Shown: positions 59,436 through 64,000 of the stretch, in pieces | Layout: each line of letters begins with the position of its first letter | Numbering within the stretch: the first letter of the stretch is position 1 | Notes under the pieces: model-generated | Database searches by the model: none | Told to the model about the DNA's origin: nothing | The model's input: the letters and a program-made list of their open reading frames with translations, nothing else | Made by a program: the position numbers and the translations under genes | Assembly: GCA_036346395.1 (NCBI GenBank) | Contig: CM070596.1 | Location: forward strand, 21,366,177-21,430,176 | DNA from: Hsuehochloa calcarea | Lineage: Eukaryota; Streptophyta; Magnoliopsida; Poales; Poaceae | Reading direction: 5' to 3' | DNA length: 64,000 nt

Positions 59436-62216
59436 ATGGTATTATCAATCTTCTCACTAATATCTCGTCTATTCCATGTGTTGCAAACCATGTCTCTACT
59501 AGCGCTTTTGGAACACTTCTACGATGAGTACCACTGGTGCAAGTTGTGGATCGCCAGTGACGCGGATGGCCCTATGCCCCTGCTGCTTTGGTCGGGGAGG
59601 AATTTCTGGGAGCTGGACGATCGCTGCATCCCAATCCTTCAGGACATGGGCTTGTTGCCCCTTGCGAGGCTACTCTCCGTCGGACGCCGGTTCACCCTGG
59701 ACGCCAGTCTGTTGTCAGCACTTGTTGATAGGTGGAGGCCCGAGACACACACCTTCCACTTTCGGTGGGGTGAGATGACAGTCACTCTACAGGACGTCTC
59801 ATTCTTGACGGTCTCCTGATCCAGGGTGAGGCACTTGTTCTAGGCTCTCTGCCGGCGGACTGGAAGGGCAGGCTGGAACATCGGTTCAGCCTAGTTGTCC
59901 TAGAGCGTGCACGTGGCATCCCACGGACTTGGTTGATACACTTCAGTCAATGCTTGTAGTATGCACCTGACGAGGTCGTTAGGATGCACCTCGTTGCTTA
60001 CCTTCTTTAGCCCTTTGGCTGGGTCCTGTTTCCAACCACACAGGGCGATTGGTGCTACCACAACTTCGTCCGCGTCTCCGAGTCTTTGGTTGAGGCGGAG
60101 GCTGGGCCGATGCCTCAGTATAGCTAGGGATCAGTTGCCCTTTGTGCCACATACCGGGGGTTGTGATGCTTCACGGCGCACACCGGTGCTCCCCCAACCT
60201 GACTGTCTACTATGTGCTCTTACAACTGTGGAGTTGGGAGCACTTCCCTGTTGGGCGACCGGTCAGCAACAGAGCGGTACACCCGTACGCCGAGTTTGAT
60301 GACTTGATAGATGGGCCCACTATGGGCTTATGGTGGACTTCTTCCCCTCTACGTTGGGCTAAGGACAGGCCGGCGAGGTGCTACTTGTTGTTCCACAATA
60401 AGTTTGAGTCGTTGCACGACAACATCATCTGGGCTCCATGGACTCCAGATTTCGTGCAGACGGTAACGCCACACTTGTTGTTCGTGCAATGCACCTAGGA
60501 CGCCGAGTTATGGGCGATGACCTGCCATCTATTGTTGGCACATATGGTAGAGTCTTATGCGCCAAAGCGCGCAATGCAACAGTTTGGTATGTACCAGGTT
60601 GTGCCCCCTCCGGATGGCAGGGTCCTGCAGCGCACTGTACACATGTGAGTCAAAACGTCATCCAAGTAATGTTTACACTTCTTATATCTTCTTTTCTAAC
60701 ATTAATCCTTCTGAAAATGCAGGCAATTGAGGGCGGATCGACATAATCAGGACTAGCGACTAGTCCAACGCGAGTGGACTACGGCCTGCATAGAGAGGGC
60801 GCACTTGGAGGTCTTGCAGGAGCAGCGTCCATACGATGTTTGGACGTACGGTGAGTACCTAGAGTGGTACGTACCATGGTCGCGTGCCAGACTCACCCTT
60901 CCTCCACTGTATCGCCCGCAGCAGGTGACGCACCACGAGAGCCTCCACCAATCGTTCGTTCATCACAGTGCTTCGCGGCATAACGACATCGTAAGACACT
61001 TGCAACTTCGTCATTTCATTAATGATATTTGTACTCTTCGTTAATGTACTTGTTATGTATGTCACTTCAGTTGGAGCGGGCGCAATGCATCGCAAGCACA
61101 TTGAAAACCGCCATCCGCAGCTTGGACACAACACGGGGGGCTAAAAACTTTCAAGTACATCTTCACGGAGGCGAAGAATATAGTAAAGAATTTAAGCTAC
61201 GGTCGTTCAGCGGACGACGTCCTACGCATCGGGCACCAAGAGGGGGGCGTGCTCACCTGCTACGTCATCACGACCTAGCGAGTCGGGCCGGCGTCATAGC
61301 ATTTCCCTTCGGTCATCCGCAGGCCAAATCGGCAGGGAGGTAAGTTATGTACAAATCTACGTTCTTTTTTTGTTATATCTTACGTTCCTCTAACATCATG
61401 TCGTTCTCCCGCCGCAGGTCCATCGGGATGCATGACTTCTACCGTTCATATTCCGTATACAGACTAGCGCTCCCCTTGGTCATCTGCATTGCACATCCGG
61501 GACATACGAGACTCTTAGTTCACACCCGGAGTGTTTATTTCTACTAACATCATTCTGTCTTGTAGCCTTCAGTTGACCATAGAGGTGACGGCCAGTTAAT
61601 GTCCACTAATGATGACGATACATGCATCCCAACTCCTAGTAGGGAGTAGTACATGGCTTCAAGGTATGGAGCATGGCAGGCAGGGTTTGGAGCGTACACA
61701 TGGAAAAGCTCCTCCGGGTTCGCTGTCCCACCGTACGTCCAAGGCCAGAGCTCCTTCAAGTTGGCTGGCACACCGTACGTCCAAAGCCAAAGATCCTCCG
61801 GGTTGGCTGGCACACCGTATGTCCAAGGCCAAAGCTCCTCTGGGTTGGCTAGCACACCGTACATCTAAGGCCATAGCTCATCCGCACGACCGGAGTTGCA
61901 GACATCGTACCTTGGGGGCGGACAATTCGACGGTGCATTTATGCAGCCCGTCGTTCATGAATTCATTAGAGGTGGCCCCTAGTTCGGCATACATCAGGGG
62001 AACAACATGTACGTTTACCTGACTTAGCTTCCTCTGACTCAGCTTACTAGTGCACCTCCGCCCACTCAACATACTCAGCGGTCTCCGTACCCCCTCTGTA
62101 CCGACACACGCTCTCCGGACCAGCCGATGTATCCCACGAGACAAGCTCGACGCAAAACTTCCAAGCGCACACGGACGCAGACGCAGCGAGCAGAGAGTAG
62201 TGGCTCAAACGAGTGA
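59436..62216 (+). pseudogene. Plant mobile domain (PMD) gene, copy 2
   Basis: ATG at 59436 soon after an acceptor (59429); stop TGA 62214-62216. Blocks in order: FWELDDRCIPILQDMGLLPL, RWRPETHTFHFRWGEMTVTL (about 59730-59790), GEALVLGSLPADWKGRLEHR, FGWVLFPTTQGD, DLIDGPTMGLWWT (60303), FESLHDNIIWAPWTPDFVQT, AMQQFGMYQVVPPPDGR, YLEWYVPWSRARLT (60855-60900), LERAQCIASTLKTAI (61071). Introns (donor GTGAGT 60646 / acceptor 60722; GTAAGA 60990 / 61070; a third with acceptor 'ccgccgcag' 61420) match copy 1 where both are readable. The tail has four 14-residue repeats and a basic end RRKTSKRTRTQTQRAESSG. A 1-bp deletion after FLTV (59813), in-frame stops after LVAYLL (60009) and QCL (about 59958), and others break it. 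Likely role as for copy 1. Confidence 0.85.
61729..61868 (+). repeat. 42-bp coding repeat in PMD copy 2
   Basis: Three full copies and one partial copy of a 42-bp unit encoding PYVQGQSSxxLAGT-type peptides. The length is a multiple of three, so the frame is kept until the fourth copy, which has TAA in place of CAA at 61866. Confidence 0.85.
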
Positions 62217-62830
62217 ATCATACTATATCTCGTGTTATGCATTTCTGTTTTGTTATATTTGTATTCATATTTTGTTTTGCTATATTTGTAAGCATATTTT
62301 GTATGTTATGTGTCTAATGTTGCGTTATATTGTATATCGATATTTTCAATAGAGTTGCAATGTAGCTTTTTTCATATATAAAATTGACGACATTTCGGAA
62401 TGGTTACAATTTTCACATAAAATCATGAAACCATAATTTTCGAAACCTAAAATCAAAATTTTTAAGACAATTTCAGAATACATATAAAATTCTAGAAATA
62501 TTACACAATCAAGTCTACCATGTAAGTAGCCTTTAAAACAAATTTTATAATTTTTGGAGCTCATTTTCTATATTTATAAATTCCTACAAATAGTACACTT
62601 AAATGAAATTACGAGAAAAAATCAAAATGAATAAAATTACGAAAAAATTACACAAGCAAATATATGGTGTCAGGGGCCGTGCAGGGAGGTCCTCCACCGC
62701 ACGATGGCCGTGCGGTAGGGCCTCCGCTGCACAGTGGTCGTGCGGGAGGTGGCGCGTGGCGGGCACGGGAGGGCTGGCTGCACGGTGGTGGTGCTACAGG
62801 GCACTATTTTTGCAAAAAAAATATAGGTGA

Positions 62831-64000
62831 TTAATCAACTCACGAGACAATCCACAAACCCTCGCATGCACACTACACCGATCTCAACCAACAACTCGCC
62901 CAAGCACCGCTATTTATAAATACATTTTTATGCTTATAGTGGTAACTCATGTTACCATTATACGATTCAAATGTATTGAAATTATTGTTAAGACAATGTT
63001 TGTGTCCTGTTCAGATTCAATTACTAAGCAGTGAATCTAAGTAGTGTCTAAGCACGACCAATTGTCATTTTTGTTTAACTAACGGAGTTTTACTCATGTA
63101 ATAATCATCCTTAAGGTGACAAAGAATAAGGTTTATCAACAATCAAGGAGGGGCAATAATAACAATAATTCCCTTGGCATAGCTAGATATCAACCTTTAA
63201 TATAACATTTCATAAATAACAAATAAGCACACAATAATACATTGAAATGAAATACTTTGCATTTGAAATATAAGTTCAACATGATCAATTGTAAGAACTT
63301 GCCTTACTCAAATGTGGATGGGTTTTGATCTTGGCGTAAAGCAGTGATGAAGTCTTTGACAACGTTTGAATCTATTTAACACAAAAACGATGACTTTGAA
63401 TAAATGCTCAGAACACAAATAACTTCAAATTAAATTCAAATGAACTCAAAACAAATATGATTTTAGGACTGTTGGAAAGATCTTGAATTTAGATGAATTT
63501 ATAAACAAAAATAAAATCAATTGGATTTAAAATGAGGGTGAACGAACTCTCGAAAGTTTGACCCGAGAGAAATACGAGAAAATTTGATATTTCTGATAGA
63601 TGGGTCCTACTGGGATTTTCCTTTACTTTTTTATTTTTTAATTAAAAAATATTGTGTGACAAACAGGTGGGGTACACGAGGATTTTTATTTTACTTTCCT
63701 TTATTTTTATTCAAGAAAGTCCTGAGAGACTGACAGGTAGGGTCATAGTCTAATGGACTCGGTCCACTCAACGGCGCACGAGGGCTGGGGCCCGCTGGTG
63801 AGCGGTTGGGTGTATACGGACTTGTTCCACTCACGAATTCTTAACCCTATGGCTTTAATTAACTAATTAACAGTGTCAAGCCCACATGTCATACACTTAC
63901 TAACTAATTAACTAACTCTAACTACCGAATTAGAATAATCGCAGTCCACGTGGTGACACCACATCAACACCTTCCTCATAATAGAGGAGTACACCGAGGG
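62831..64000 (-). other. LTR-derived sequence, no gene recognised
   Basis: AT-rich with phrases typical of the minus-oriented grass LTRs elsewhere in the window ('gaacttgcctta', 'aagatcttgaatttagatgaattt', 'cccacatgtcatacacttac'). It runs off the window. No terminal motif, RNA gene or coding block visible. Confidence 0.4.

Larger units (their letters stand above)
57780..62830 (+). mobile_element. Second PMD-carrying MULE-family element, without transposase
   Basis: Contains a PMD gene with the same exon order as copy 1 and, downstream, a subterminal AT-rich region (62350-62660) homologous, inverted, to 4010-4420 of the large MULE. GC-rich blocks with 'cacggtcaccatgcggtag' (57894) and, inverted, 'cacggccatcgtgcggtgg' (62697-62715) may be degenerate inverted ends. 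They do not resemble the CTGTAGTAGCCCC ends, so the terminal sequences differ and both boundaries are approximate. No MURA motif is found. The element lies about 0.5 kb upstream of DOHH, divergently oriented. Confidence 0.6.

Overview
The window looks like intergenic-rich chromosomal DNA of a grass (Poaceae, perhaps Oryza or a relative; the species cannot be fixed from sequence alone). It holds one ordinary host gene: a seven-exon deoxyhypusine hydroxylase (DOHH) on the minus strand at 48008-57252. Almost everything else is transposable element, much of it nested. Coding frames in the elements are mostly broken.

Layout. 1-3560: 3' end of a Ty3/gypsy pol gene and its long-terminal-repeat-like tail. 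3824-27980: a Mutator-like element (MULE) bounded by inverted repeats that start CTGTAGTAGCCCC. All its genes read on the minus strand: a MURA-type transposase, then a plant mobile domain (PMD) gene, then two zf-GRF-like zinc-finger genes. It has been split by a 4.1-kb solo LTR (5979-10096), a 250-bp SMART/TRIM-like solo LTR (14735-14984), a rearranged LTR element (15164-20604) and another LTR (21549-25325). Without them it would be about 10.5 kb. 27981-47846: LTR-derived DNA, including a solo LTR (30379-32423), an LTR-PBS-LTR-tip deletion product with a perfect target duplication (32992-35304), and a complete non-coding LARD-like retrotransposon (35909-44355) inside an older 4.1-kb LTR (35308-47846).

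48008-57252: DOHH. Its fourth intron contains a Ty3/gypsy chromovirus (48766-55193, target duplication AATTT), whose reverse-transcriptase region is itself split by a hAT-like element (50992-52459, 8-bp duplication GTGAAAGT). About 57780-62830: a second PMD-carrying element, plus strand, with the same PMD subfamily, matching introns and a homologous AT-rich subterminal region, but no transposase. 62831-64000: LTR-derived sequence without genes.

The most interesting signal is the MULE family that moves a PMD gene, with zf-GRF genes joined to the larger copy. In that copy the second zf-GRF gene and a ~62-bp minisatellite lie between two copies of the element's own subterminal sequence, which suggests an acquired module. 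Boundaries supported by perfect target-site duplications are firm. Boundaries described as approximate are inferred from composition or homology within the window.
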